In this document: positions 46,880 through 56,729 of the stretch, in pieces
Layout of the letters: each line of letters begins with the position of its first letter
Numbering within the stretch: the stretch's first letter is position 1
Assembly (NCBI GenBank): GCA_011634665.1
Contig: WAEK01000005.1
Coordinates: forward strand, 2,799,001 to 2,863,000
Length of the DNA: 64,000 nucleotides
Reading direction: 5' to 3'
DNA from: Mortierella sp. BCC40632
Lineage: Eukaryota > Mortierellomycota > Mortierellomycetes > Mortierellales > Mortierellaceae
Program-made: the position numbers and the translations under genes
The notes under the pieces: model-generated
Told to the model about the DNA's origin: nothing
Seen by the model: only the letters and a program-made list of their open reading frames with translations
The model's database searches: none

Positions 46880-48838
46880 TCAGAGCTGATACACGGTCAA
46901 GTAACAGCTTGACATTGACTCCTGAGTCCTTTGAGACGACCGGCTTTTCAGAATATAAATGTCCGAGCAGAATCCAGTAGAATCCCAGATGTGCCGAGTG
47001 TTGGCTCTATATGGATTCCTCTGTGTCTGTCCATCACTGGCAACTCCTGATACAACGGCAGAGCATAGAATAGAAAGCAGCTTTCTGTCTTCCTCGGTCG
47101 AGCCAGTTGGGAAGACTGCTTTGAGATAGCATCCGATTAGCTTTTGACATACTCGTTTCGTTTTGTTTGCTTGCCAGACTGCATCTTTCAAACACGACTT
47201 AATAGCTTTTTTAAGTTCAGTTTGGCTACCAAGAGCTCGATCTAGGTTTGCCGAGATAGCCCCAACATCCAACAATGCAAAGAGGTGTTCAAATACCATG
47301 ACCCGAACCAACGTATATTTCGATGCATTCTTGCGGAGAGGCATTCTCTCTAGGCTCGGGCACTTGTACGATCGGCTCTGGATCCTCAGCCTCTGATTAT
47401 TGTGCGCCTGGTTCCGGATTCTCGACCTCTGACATCTACGCGCTTGGCTCTGGATCCTCGCTCAATGGCTCTTGCTCGGAAGGCACCGAGCCCTCCGGTT
47501 CAGGTTCTCCTGGCCGAGGATTCTGCCTATGCATCAGGAGTCCCTTGGGCCGATCATACTCTTTTTTTTCTTATTCTTGGCTTGTGTGAGTATCTAGGCC
47601 TCTTGCTTGGGGTTTCGATAACCCGGTAACGATTGGACTCCTGCCGAGAACGGTGATGGATTTCCTTCTCCCTGAAATGTGACGAGATCAGTACTAATGC
47701 ACATGAACAAAATGCTTTTTTGAGAGTTTGGTTCTGAGCCTTGTCGTCTCGTTGCTCCTGACAAAGGCCAGCGAACCCTTGCCACATTCCCTCTTGCTCT
47801 TGGCTTAGGCCAGTGTGTGAATACCCCCTGTCGCTAGGGGTTTGAGTCCGTTGAAAAAAAAAAAAAAGCACGAACAGGACACGCAAATTTGTCTTGTGAG
47901 AGGCGAGTCTATACTGGATGGTCAGCAAAATAACAACACAACACAACAACAATAAAAAAAACACGGTGACCACTGCATGTGTACACACCTTCTGGTCGGA
48001 ATACCTTGATAAGCTTGACGTTTGCAGCAATACCAAATCCGGGGACGTTTTTCTCGTAATCGTTTGTCGTGACGATCCCAGCGGCAGTCAGTTGGTTCCG
48101 AGAGAAACGCAGGGTCTTCAAGACCCCGGAAATCTTGTACACCCATAATTTCCTTTGTCCGCAAGGCCGCCATAACTCTCCTACCGAGTCGTAAATGAGG
48201 AAATCCGAGTCTCTGCTGATAACAACATCGCCTGGGCAACAGGTGTTGGCAATGGATACGTCTGCTTCGTCTCCACGCACCGACACCTTCCACCTTTTAC
48301 CCTCCAAGAAATGGGCAAAGTTTTCGCGATCTTGTCTTGACCACCGGAACACCCTGTGCAGTAGTTTCTTTGGCGTGGCAAATGATGTTTTCTGAGTTGT
48401 TTCTTGCCATGCACACGACTAGCCAACCGATTTAGTGCTTTCCTCGCCTGCCTAAGTGTCCGATGTCTTTGTTGCTCCCGCTCGGCACTTGCTCAGGATT
48501 TTTCGATGGTCTGGTGCCCGTCGATGAAGATTTCGATATCTTCCTTGCTTCCGATTCGAGCTATCTGCTTTTCGAGTGCCTCGTGGGCAGCCTGGGGTCC
48601 AAGGTTGCTGCCAGTGTTTCTTATCGAACAGAAAAAGTCAAAATCTCGTCTCGTTAAGCCGCTGTAAATGGCCGTTATCCAAACGAAACGTTAACGAAAC
48701 GAAACGAGTTATCGAACGAAATCCGTCTCGTTGAGAAACACTGGTTGCTGTACGCCCATGGGATAGTGGGGTAATATGCTCCAAGGAGGTCGACTAGCTT
48801 TCGGCCAACCCTTGTTGCAGAGGAAGGTCCCACTTGAA
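46880..48838 (-). pseudogene. Degenerate XPG/FEN1-like (PIN-type) nuclease gene, interrupted by a MITE
   Basis: Reading right to left: an N-terminal part (KLVDLLGAYYPTIPWAYSN) is cut by a 132-bp hAT-type MITE at 48612-48743, then continues as LGPQAAHEALEKQIARIGSK and IEIFIDGHQTIEK. An in-frame TGA follows at 48493-48495, and a frameshift near 48375-48385. Next comes the I-region with acidic metal-binding residues (GDEADVSIA, then GDVVISRDSDFLIYD), followed by WRP, RNQLTAAGIVTTNDYEKN and GFGIAANVKLIKV. The segment after a putative donor at about 47990 has several stops. A C-terminal helical part remains open at 46880-47344 (KDAVWQANKTKRVCQKLIGC). This resembles an XPG-like family I recall from zygomycete-type fungi. 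It is non-functional as it stands. Confidence 0.65.
48604..48751. mobile_element. hAT-type MITE with 8-bp target-site duplication
   Basis: The element spans 48612-48743 (132 bp). It has 10-bp perfect terminal inverted repeats, CAGTGTTTCT (48612-48621) and AGAAACACTG (48734-48743); the CAGTG start is typical of hAT elements. Flanks GTTGCTGC (48604-48611) and GTTGCTGT (48744-48751) match at 7 of 8 positions, the usual hAT target-site duplication length. Inside, TTATCGAAC and CGTCTCGTT each occur twice in direct orientation, around a (CGAAA)-rich core. There is no coding capacity, so it would need a transposase in trans. Confidence 0.8.
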
Positions 48839-49368
48839 ATTTTCTGATACGTCACTTGGGGGGAGCATCCCCCATATGGAGTCGGAAAACTACAGCAACA
48901 CCACACGGAAAAAGACAAATCCCAGATGACGGTTGTCAAGGACCCGAAGTACCAGCTTCCAAATGTTTAAAATAGCAAGCCATAGCCTTTACCTATCTGT
49001 GTGTGTTAGCCAACACACGGGTAGCAAGGTTTTCCTTGCTCCCTTTTAGATCTCCGCGCAATCGCAGCGAGTTTCGGCACTTCGGTGACGAAATTCAGCC
49101 GCCGCGGCGCTTAGAATTTGCCCCCGCAAGCTCATCTAGGTGAAGCTGAAGTAAACAGATGGGACGCCATGCGTAGACAGCACCACCGCCCATCCTGACA
49201 GCCTGTACATACTGCCCTTCTCAGCTCGAATCACCTTCATTCGTTCTCTGCTGCCATCAAGGTTCTTTTTAAATATACATTCTGCTTCTTCCCTCAAGTA
49301 TCCACTTAATTCTGCGACTACTTTGTCGCCTTCCTTCCCCTCCCTTTCCCCTGTACACAACCAAGTTA
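48839..49368. other. Spacer and BRD8-like gene 5' region
   Basis: No gene seen. It includes the hairpin cluster at 49001-49110 and, from about 49200, the presumed promoter and leader of the SANT/bromodomain gene. Confidence 0.45.
49001..49110 (+). other. Cluster of short perfect hairpins, one with a UUCG-type loop
   Basis: Three stem-loops lie in a row. GTGTGTT/AACACAC (49001-49007 with 49012-49018) has a 4-nt loop. AGCAAGG/CCTTGCT (49023-49029 with 49034-49040) has a TTTT loop. GAGTTTCG/CGAAATTC (49069-49076 with 49089-49096) encloses CAC-TTCG-GTG, the very stable C(UUCG)G tetraloop. A GC-rich self-complementary GCCGCGGC (49100-49107) follows. No known RNA family is recognised. Confidence 0.55.
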
Positions 49369-50008
49369 ATGAGCATGTCGGACCCCACTTCCTCAGATGT
49401 CAAGAGCGATTCGGAGCCATGGACCATTCTCGAGAATCTGCTATTGGTACAAGCTATATACAAGTGTGGGGATACGAACTGGGTAGCGATTGCACGCACC
49501 ATTAAAGGGCATCCCCAGGTGCATCGAACCAGTAACTTCTTCTCACAGAAGGTATATGCGTGTTCCCCTCCCCATTCTATCCCTAGTTCATCTTGCTATG
49601 GAATCACACGACACGTACACAGACTTGCCACCTCCTCGATCTTTTTTATTGCATGGGACAATTTTGCCAACAATCCACTCAACCTTTGCATACCTCATCT
49701 CCACCACTCATTCGCGCCTGTAGAGCTGTGCAATCCAATATACCCAGCTCATCGAGAATCATGAAGCGGAAACGTAAGTCTCTTTGCTCAATGATGGACC
49801 CTTTGCTCGGAATCTGTGATCCCAGTCTAAGCTGACACATACTCCATCACACTTCCCTTTTTACTGGCTTCATAGTCGTCGGACAAAAGGTGCGCGTAGT
49901 AATGAAGCACCATCTAGTCAAGGTATTAAGCAGGACAGCTCGCAGGACAGCTCGCAGAACATCTCGCAGAACTAGTGCTTTTGATCGCAGCCTGGATTGG
50001 TGAGCACT

Positions 50009-50049
<41 letters not shown>

Positions 50050-51826
50050 CTCGGACGTATTCTCGTTCCTCATACATTAACTAGACGTGCCATCTATAGT
50101 AAAGCTTGCTGGACAACTTTACAACCAAAGGATACTGGAACTAAAGGCACTGATCAAAAAGGACGAGGAACGCTTCAGATCACTTGTAGCAGAGCTTGAC
50201 GAGATCCGACAAGGGAAATGGGACAATCAGCTGGAAGAAGAACTGAGGAAAAGCCCCCCTCAGACAGTAGACCACGTGGAGGACGAAGAGACGAAAGCAG
50301 ACTCTGCTGATTCAGCAGTGGCAATAGTAGCAGTGACAGCAGTGACAGGCGAATCGATAGCTGCACCAACCACAACTGATCAGCAACAGCCAACGGCCCA
50401 GCCTGAAAGTGAATCGGTTCCTTCCTCAGAATCCTCTATGGCTCCCTCGACGTTAGACTCGACATCAACTCTGACACCGGCCGACAAACCAGAGCCCGTA
50501 AGCGTGAGAGTCGTTGAGGGATCTGTTACAGAGCTGGTCCCACCAGCACAGGTCAAAACAGAGGCGACAGAACCCTCGTCGGTCTTTCCAGCGGACAAGG
50601 ATGTAGAAATGGAGGATGTCTCTGGAACCGAACCATCCACAGCGCCGTCGCAGGCATTGCCCTCTTCAGACAGCATAAATTCTCGTGATCATCACACGGA
50701 TGTAGAAATGGAAGATAATTCAAAGGAAGTTAGTCCAGCAGCGCCAGAGAATAGCACCCCCGATGATTCAACCGATGGTACTCTAGATCATGGAGTACTC
50801 GCTAACTCGGAGGGTACAGAGGTCTCAGCAGTCAAGGACGATATTGAGCCACCTTCTAAAGAGTCTCACACATCTCAGCCAGAGATCCAAGATACAGACA
50901 AATGTGCTGCAGGAGACATTACTGGAATACCATCTGAAGAAAACACAGAGTCCTCATTAAAGGAGATAGCTGAGGAGATGAAGCTCGAGGATGAAGGAAC
51001 TCTGGAGCCAACCGAACCAATGCTGCCCCATGAACCTGATGCCCAGTCTGGTGGTGAAACTCCACAGGACATAAAAGAAGGGGTGGAACTCAAAACAGAG
51101 GATACGGACATGGAGGTTGGAACCGAAGGCGACACAACACAAGAGCAGGCTGAGGAAGGCGTGACTAGCGCTGATGACGATGAAAATGCTTCTACGAAAT
51201 CTGGACGGAAATCAAGAAAACCCAGGACGGCAGTTCCAGCAAAGCGCAAACGGCGTCATGGTCGAAGTGGGGGAGGTGATCATGAAGATGGGTACCAGAG
51301 CTCTGACAGCGAAACAACCGACAGCGCCAATACAAATGTTTCTGACCAGCTTGCTCGAACGCAGATGGACGACAAAAAGTGGAAAAAGATTCTTATGATG
51401 ATTTGGTCTGACATTGCCAACCACCGATTTGGCGCGGTCTTTATGCAGCCTATCAAGGAACAGGATGCACCAGGCTACTATTACATGATAAAGCGACCCA
51501 TGGATCTCAAAAGCATAAAGGAGCGGATCCGTGATGGTGTAAGTTGATAGCCCTGTGGTAGTTTTATCCATTTTCTCGGTTGCCATCAAGAAGCTAACGT
51601 TGTTCAATACCTGCTGTGTGACTGAATTGACTTCTTATAGCAAATCACAAACGCAGACGAGTTCCATCGAGATGTTCTCCTCATGTTCATGAACGCCATA
51701 ATGTATAATAATGAGGACACTGAGATTCATCAGATGGCACTAGCGATGATGACAGAGGTTGAGTTTATTATCAAGAACTTCAAGAGCTCGCAGTCATTTG
51801 CACCACCTTCGAATGCGTATGAATAG
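49369..51826 (+). CDS. BRD8-like SANT and bromodomain protein (NuA4/TIP60-type complex subunit)
   Basis: Exons: 49369-49551, 49724-49773, 49876-49922, 49991-49999, 50085-51538 and 51641-51826 (642 aa). The N-terminal SANT-like domain (PWTILENLLLVQAIYKCGDT, NWVAIARTIKGH) and the following FFSQK-SCAIQYTQLIE match the BRD8 start. A coiled coil follows (LKALIKKDEERFRSLVAELD). A long acidic, S/T/E-rich disordered middle carries K/R-rich clusters (KSGRKSRKPR, PAKRKRRHGR, NLS-like). A C-terminal bromodomain (about 515-640: WKKILMMIWSDIANHRFGAV, YYYMIKRPMDLKSIKERI, MYNNEDTEIHQMA) reads acetyl-lysine. The family belongs to the NuA4/TIP60 histone acetyltransferase complex. The 9-nt exon 4 is inferred from frame: exon 3 ends and exon 5 starts in phase 1. 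It is the weakest part of the model. Confidence 0.85.
49932..49973 (+). repeat. 12-bp tandem repeat in BRD8-like intron 3
   Basis: GGACAGCTCGCA is repeated, then GAACATCTCGCA and GAAC follow: three units plus a partial one. Read through from exon 3 it would encode QDSSQDSSQNISQN before a TAG, so it may once have been, or may alternatively be, coding. Confidence 0.75.
50012..50049 (+). repeat. 38-nt T homopolymer
   Basis: A continuous T-run in BRD8-like intron 4, between the 9-nt micro-exon and the CTAG acceptor at 50084. It is among the longest homopolymers in the window. Confidence 0.95.
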
Positions 51827-51900
51827 GCACACCACATAAACACAGAAACAGTAACTTCCTTAAGTGCTGCGAGTTTTGGAGCAGCCACCACTCCCTCGTC

Positions 51901-51923
51901 TATAAATTGGCGCTCGCAGCGCC
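51901..51923 (+). promoter_or_regulatory. TATA box plus adjacent palindrome upstream of XPB
   Basis: TATAAAT (51901-51907) is followed at once by GGCGCT-CGC-AGCGCC (51909-51923), a perfect 6-bp-arm inverted repeat. It lies about 220 nt before the XPB start codon, just downstream of the BRD8-like gene (stop 51826). It is a candidate core promoter. Confidence 0.4.
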
Positions 51924-52140
51924 TTGATTGCTCAGCACTTCTTGCTTCCTCAACTTTCTCTCCCCTCGTCATTGTCCCTGCCCAGAAACGGCTGTGTACA
52001 GTTCGGACGAGTAGCGTGGGCCAAGGAAACAAGTCTAAACAAGGACAAAGCCTTTCTCTTCCCTCTCTCCTTCCCTCCATTGACGGCTTCGCCTCTCTAC
52101 TCTTTTATTTTATTTTTTCTTTTCTTTTACTCAGCCAACC

Positions 52141-55100
52141 ATGGGAGTCAAACGCGGCCCTTTGGATGGTAATGTGATCCGGCACCCATTATTAGCGACT
52201 GTGTCGTGGGTGCATGCATGCTCTAGCATTCTCCCATGGAGCCATTGGATAGCAACATGCTGTCTGAGGCTCACTGTCTCCTTCAGCAATTAATGTATTC
52301 AGTTACACCCGGTGAAATGAAACTGACATCTTAATGTCTGGGGCCATTGTGCTGATTAGATGGTGTCCAGGTCGATTCATTTAGACGTCGTCGTGATGAA
52401 GGACCCATCCATGACGTCGGTGAACATGTTGACCAGGACATTGACGAAGACTTTTCCGGAAAGCTTCTTGGTAAGGTCCTAGGTCTGTACTGGCTGCCTT
52501 TGCAAGGACAAAGTCATTGGTATAGCCTAACCAGATTTACTATGATTGTTTGCACTAGTTCCCAAACATGCGACCATGGACGCAGTCCCTCGGTCTCACA
52601 ACTTTCAACGAGATAGTGTGTCCTACATCTTTGGCGATCATGACTACACATGGTTGGCACTCAAGCAAGATCACGAGTCGCGGCCGCTCTGGATTACTGA
52701 AGATGGTCATATCATTCTGGAAGGATTTTCTCCTATCGCCGAGAAGGCTATCGACTTTTTGATCACAATTGCTGAGCCTGTTAGCAGGTAATGGAAAATG
52801 AAAGGGCTGGAGGAGGGGTGTACCTGCATTCCTACCTCCAAAAGTTTTTTTTTTTTTTTTTGTTGAATTGGTATGATAAATAAATAAATAAAAAACTAAC
52901 GCTTTACTCACTTGGTAGACCTTCACATATTCACGAGTACAAGTTGACCCCATTCTCGCTCTATGCCGCAGTTTCTGTTGGTTTGGAGACGGAAGATATT
53001 ATCGAAGTGCTCAGTCGTCTGTCCAAAGTACCTGTTCCAGAAAGTATCCTCACGCTGATCCGGGACTGTACACTCTCCTATGGAAAAGTCAAACTGGTGT
53101 TGAAGCACAACCGTTATTTCGTCGAGTCTTCACATCCCGACATGTTGCAGACACTTTTGCGGGACCCTGTCATTAGTGGTGCGAGGATTACTGTTGAGGA
53201 TGATAACGGGAGTAACACTATGGCTGGTGGCGGGCTCCTGACCAACAAAGCCCCCAGTGCAAAGGACCTAACTATTCCAGGAATCAAAAAGGATGCTGCA
53301 GATCCCAACAAGGCTGGAGGAGCTGCTGCTGCTGCTAATGGAGCTGCAGCAACAGGAAATGTCCCTAATAGTGAAGAAGGAATCTTTGCAGTGGTCGGGA
53401 TTGATCGAGAAGATGACGATGGCGAGAATGATGATGTACATTCTTTCGAAATTGATACGTCTTCTGTTGAGGTATTTATTATTTTGACAATGACAAAGCT
53501 AACGGATGAGCAGAGACCATGAAAGCCTAAACTCTGCGGACTAAATCATTCACTCCTGATCATAATAGAATGTCAAGAAGAGATGTAACGAGCTTGATTA
53601 CCCAATGTTGGAAGAGTATGACTTTAGGAACGACACTTTGAATCCTGACCTCGAGATCGACCTGAAGCCTATCACCGTCATTCGACCGGTAATACTAGAC
53701 AAAGATCTGTATACTCTGATACAAGGCTGACTATTGGTGAAGGACAGTGGTGTAAATGACTTATCTTTTTGTATTGCCTTTTCCCTATTAATAGTATCAG
53801 GAAAAGTCGCTGAGCAAAATGTTTGGAAATGGTCGTGCACGATCAGGAATCATTGTGTTGCCTTGCGGTGCAGGAAAGACACTTGTTGGCATCACTGCAG
53901 CTTGTACTGTCAAGAAAAGTACTCTTGTCCTTTGCACGTCTTCGGTCTCAGTTTTGCAGTGGAAGCAGCAGTTTTTACTTTGGTCCAACATCAAACCACA
54001 CCAAATTGCCTTGTTCACATCGGATCAAAAGGAAAAATTCTTGGGATCTGCCGGTATTGTTATTTCGACCTATAGTATGGTTGCCAACACTCGAAACCGG
54101 TCGCATGATTCGCAAAAAATGATGAACTTTCTCCGAAGTCGAGAGTGGGGTTTCCTGTTACTGGATGAAGTGCACGTCGTGCCAGCCAACATGTTCCGAA
54201 AAGTCCTGACGACGATTGCTGCGCACGCCAAACTGGGACTGACGGCCACCCTTGTCCGAGAGGATGAGAAAATCGACGATCTCAATTTCTTGATTGGTCC
54301 CAAGCTCTATGAAGCCAATTGGATGGATCTTGCTTCGCGTGGACATATCGCAAACGTACAGTGCGCCGAGGTTTGGTGCCCAATGACACCCGAGTTCTAC
54401 CGCGAGTATCTCCGCGAGAACTCTAGAAAGCGGACGTTGCTCTATGTGATGAACCCGAACAAGTTCCAAGCATGCCAATACTTGATTCGGTACCATGAAG
54501 AGAGAGGCGACAAGATCATTGTCTTCTCGGACAATGTTTATGCGCTAGTAGCATATGCACGCAAGTTAGAGAAGCCCTTCATTTATGGTGAAACGAGTCA
54601 GCAGGAACGTGTGCGTATTCTTCAAAACTTCCAGTATAACCCCAAGATCAATACCATCTTCTTGTCCAAGGTCGGAGACACGTCGATCGATTTGCCAGAA
54701 GCAACGTGCCTGATTCAGGTCTCGTCTCATTATGGCTCACGTCGTCAGGAAGCCCAGCGTCTTGGTCGTATTCTTCGAGCCAAGAGAAGAAATGACGAGG
54801 GATTTAATGCTTTCTTTTACTCATTGGTCTCGAAGGACACCCAAGAGATGTACTATTCTACAAAGCGTCAGCAGTTCTTGATTGATCAAGGTTATGCATT
54901 CAAGGTGATCACCAACCTGGATGGTATGGACCAAGAGCAAGACCTCGTCTACTCGACCCATTCGGAACAAATGAGTCTTTTGCAATCGGTCCTACTGGCT
55001 CAAGAAAGTGCTGCGGACCTGAACGAAGATGTGGAGCCAGACATGGATGACTTGACTGGCAATACGACTAGAAGGTCGGGCGGTGGAGGCGGATCTGTTC

Positions 55101-55291
55101 TTAGCCACGTAGGCTCATCAATCGCCGGAGGGTCAAATGGGGCGAAGCGCACTGTAGGTGGATTGAAGAGTTTGAGCGGTGGTGATCAAATGGCCTACGT
55201 TGAATATAACAAGGCAGTTAGTCTGAAGGATGACAAGAAGAACAAAGGTGAACGCCATGAGCTCTTCAGAAAACTTTATGGAAAGAAATAA
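52141..55291 (+). CDS. SSL2: TFIIH core helicase/translocase XPB (Ssl2/Rad25)
   Basis: Exons: 52141-52168, 52360-52470, 52559-52787, 52919-53471, 53569-53688 and 53795-55291 (845 aa, as in yeast Ssl2). A basic/acidic N-terminus is followed by the XPB N-terminal domain ([32 protein letters not shown]). SF2 motifs: Walker [30 protein letters not shown] box, LTATLVRED (with the RED element), then [15 protein letters not shown], and motif [14 protein letters not shown]. As part of TFIIH, the protein is the 3'-5' DNA translocase that opens promoters for RNA polymerase II and helps open damaged DNA in nucleotide excision repair. An A/G-rich, non-conserved insert lies at about 260-295. All catalytic residues appear intact. 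Confidence 0.95.
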
Positions 55292-55292
55292 A
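55287..55292 (+). terminator. AATAAA overlapping the XPB stop codon
   Basis: AATAAA spans the TAA stop at 55289-55291. It may or may not be the active polyadenylation signal, since the 3' UTR would be very short. Confidence 0.3.
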
Positions 55293-55507
55293 TTATTGTC
55301 CACGCCGCTTTTAAGCTGTACGTACTTTGTTTTGTATCTCTGTTTTATTCACCTGCAGCTGAGGTTGCATAAATTTTGGCTGTTGTGCTTGGCATTTACC
55401 CATCAACTCTTTCATCCCTTCAACAATCCTCATCGCAATCCTTTCAGACTCTGAATCGGCTTCACAGCGCTTGGGCCCAGTACTACAGGCCCCAAGCACG
55501 AGACGTC

Positions 55508-56617
55508 ATGATTCCTGCACTAGCTCGACTTCAGCATCTCTGGTATCTCATTCTCTCCCTTGCAGTTGCCTCACTCATTGCCGACATCACTCTAGTCGTT
55601 CAAGACCCCACTATCTTGGAAGAAGAACCCTTTTATGATTTGATGCCACTCCCCCTGGTTCCTGACATCTCAACGATTTTTATTTTCGCTTACCTCCTTT
55701 GGGGGCGGTCCAATCCATTTCTGCTCCCAGGGTCTCACCCAAACTCTAAACCATGGGCACGCAAAGCTCGCTTCGTTGTATCCTTGTTCTTGATCGCTCT
55801 CTGGGCGGCTAATTCCACCATTAATGCAAAGAGCTCCAACACTGCGCGAAGAGTTATGGCAGCGGTGCATGCCTTTCAGGTGATATTGAGTTTTATCGAA
55901 CTGATCGCACGCCACAGGCTGTCCAGACATCAACGAAGGGCCCTCAAACAAGAGCAGCTCCAGCACGGAACAGAGCTCTCCAAGCTTGATAACAAAAGTG
56001 GCGACCATCAAACTACAAAGAGCGAAAGTCTTTATGGAGATATCTCCCAAACGGGGGACAATGTCAACAACGCAGACTCACTCGACGAGACGTTAGAACA
56101 GTCAGTCAACATTAGTAGTGATGCCTCTCAGAGCCCACCGAGTCAGAGCAGAGGAGCTGATGGACAAGTTGTGGAGATTGTACGGCCCGAAGCAGTGGAC
56201 CCGAATGCCGTCATCTACAGTCAGCAGCTGCTCCACGAAATGCATTTACGCCAGTATTACCACCAATATCAAATGTACCTACAGGGCCAAGATACCCAAG
56301 AGGAAGCAAAGGGCACTGGTGAAGAAGTGGAAGCAGATACCGAGGTTCCAGACTGGGATGAGGGTAAGCTGGATGACCCCTCACTCCTCGAGTCTTCCTT
56401 CAAATACGAAATGGACAATCCCACACCAATAGCCCAGCCTAGTGCACCGCCTCTACCAACTGAGACGATTCATATCTCTGACCTTCCAACACCACCCTCA
56501 CATGGCGATATCAAGGAGCCTTCAGCCCCATCCTTATCAGAGGTTGATTCATTGTCTCCAAGAAGAGCATATGAGGAGGAGGTACCTCCAACGGCTGACA
56601 GGTCTCTGAATGAATGA
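55508..56617 (+). CDS. Unrecognised membrane protein with about four helices and an acidic tail
   Basis: A single exon of 369 aa if the first ATG (55508) is used. The frame is open upstream to about 55376 without an ATG, so an upstream exon is possible. Hydrophobic segments at about 9-30 (LWYLILSLAVASLIADITLV), 55-75 (ISTIFIFAYLLWG), 89-107 (FVVSLFLIALWAA) and 117-135 (MAAVHAFQVILSFIELIA) are followed by a basic stretch (RHRLSRHQRRALK). The long cytosol-like tail is rich in D/E/S/P with a Gln/Tyr segment (HQYQMYLQGQ). The spacing recalls small four-helix membrane proteins (MARVEL-type), but no signature is seen. It starts about 215 nt after XPB and ends 112 nt before the NUFIP1-like gene. Confidence 0.65.
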   Translation: MIPALARLQHLWYLILSLAVASLIADITLVVQDPTILEEEPFYDLMPLPLVPDISTIFIFAYLLWGRSNPFLLPGSHPNSKPWARKARFVVSLFLIALWAANSTINAKSSNTARRVMAAVHAFQVILSFIELIARHRLSRHQRRALKQEQLQHGTELSKLDNKSGDHQTTKSESLYGDISQTGDNVNNADSLDETLEQSVNISSDASQSPPSQSRGADGQVVEIVRPEAVDPNAVIYSQQLLHEMHLRQYYHQYQMYLQGQDTQEEAKGTGEEVEADTEVPDWDEGKLDDPSLLESSFKYEMDNPTPIAQPSAPPLPTETIHISDLPTPPSHGDIKEPSAPSLSEVDSLSPRRAYEEEVPPTADRSLNE

Positions 56618-56622
56618 ATAAA
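56617..56622 (+). terminator. Polyadenylation signal overlapping the stop
   Basis: AATAAA starts at the last base of the TGA stop codon of the membrane protein gene and runs into a run of about 20 A; a T-run follows at about 56667-56684. Confidence 0.35.
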
Positions 56623-56729
56623 AAAAAAAAAAAAAAAAAAAGAGTCAACACAAACACACACACACTTTTTTTTTTTTTTTTTTTGTCATTGCATGGTTCT
56701 CTTACTTTCTCACTTTCATTAAGCCTGCC

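Noticed and set aside
47323..47589. 88-residue plus-strand ORF rich in Gly/Ser/Cys
   Set aside because: Antisense of the E/P-rich low-complexity part of the nuclease pseudogene.
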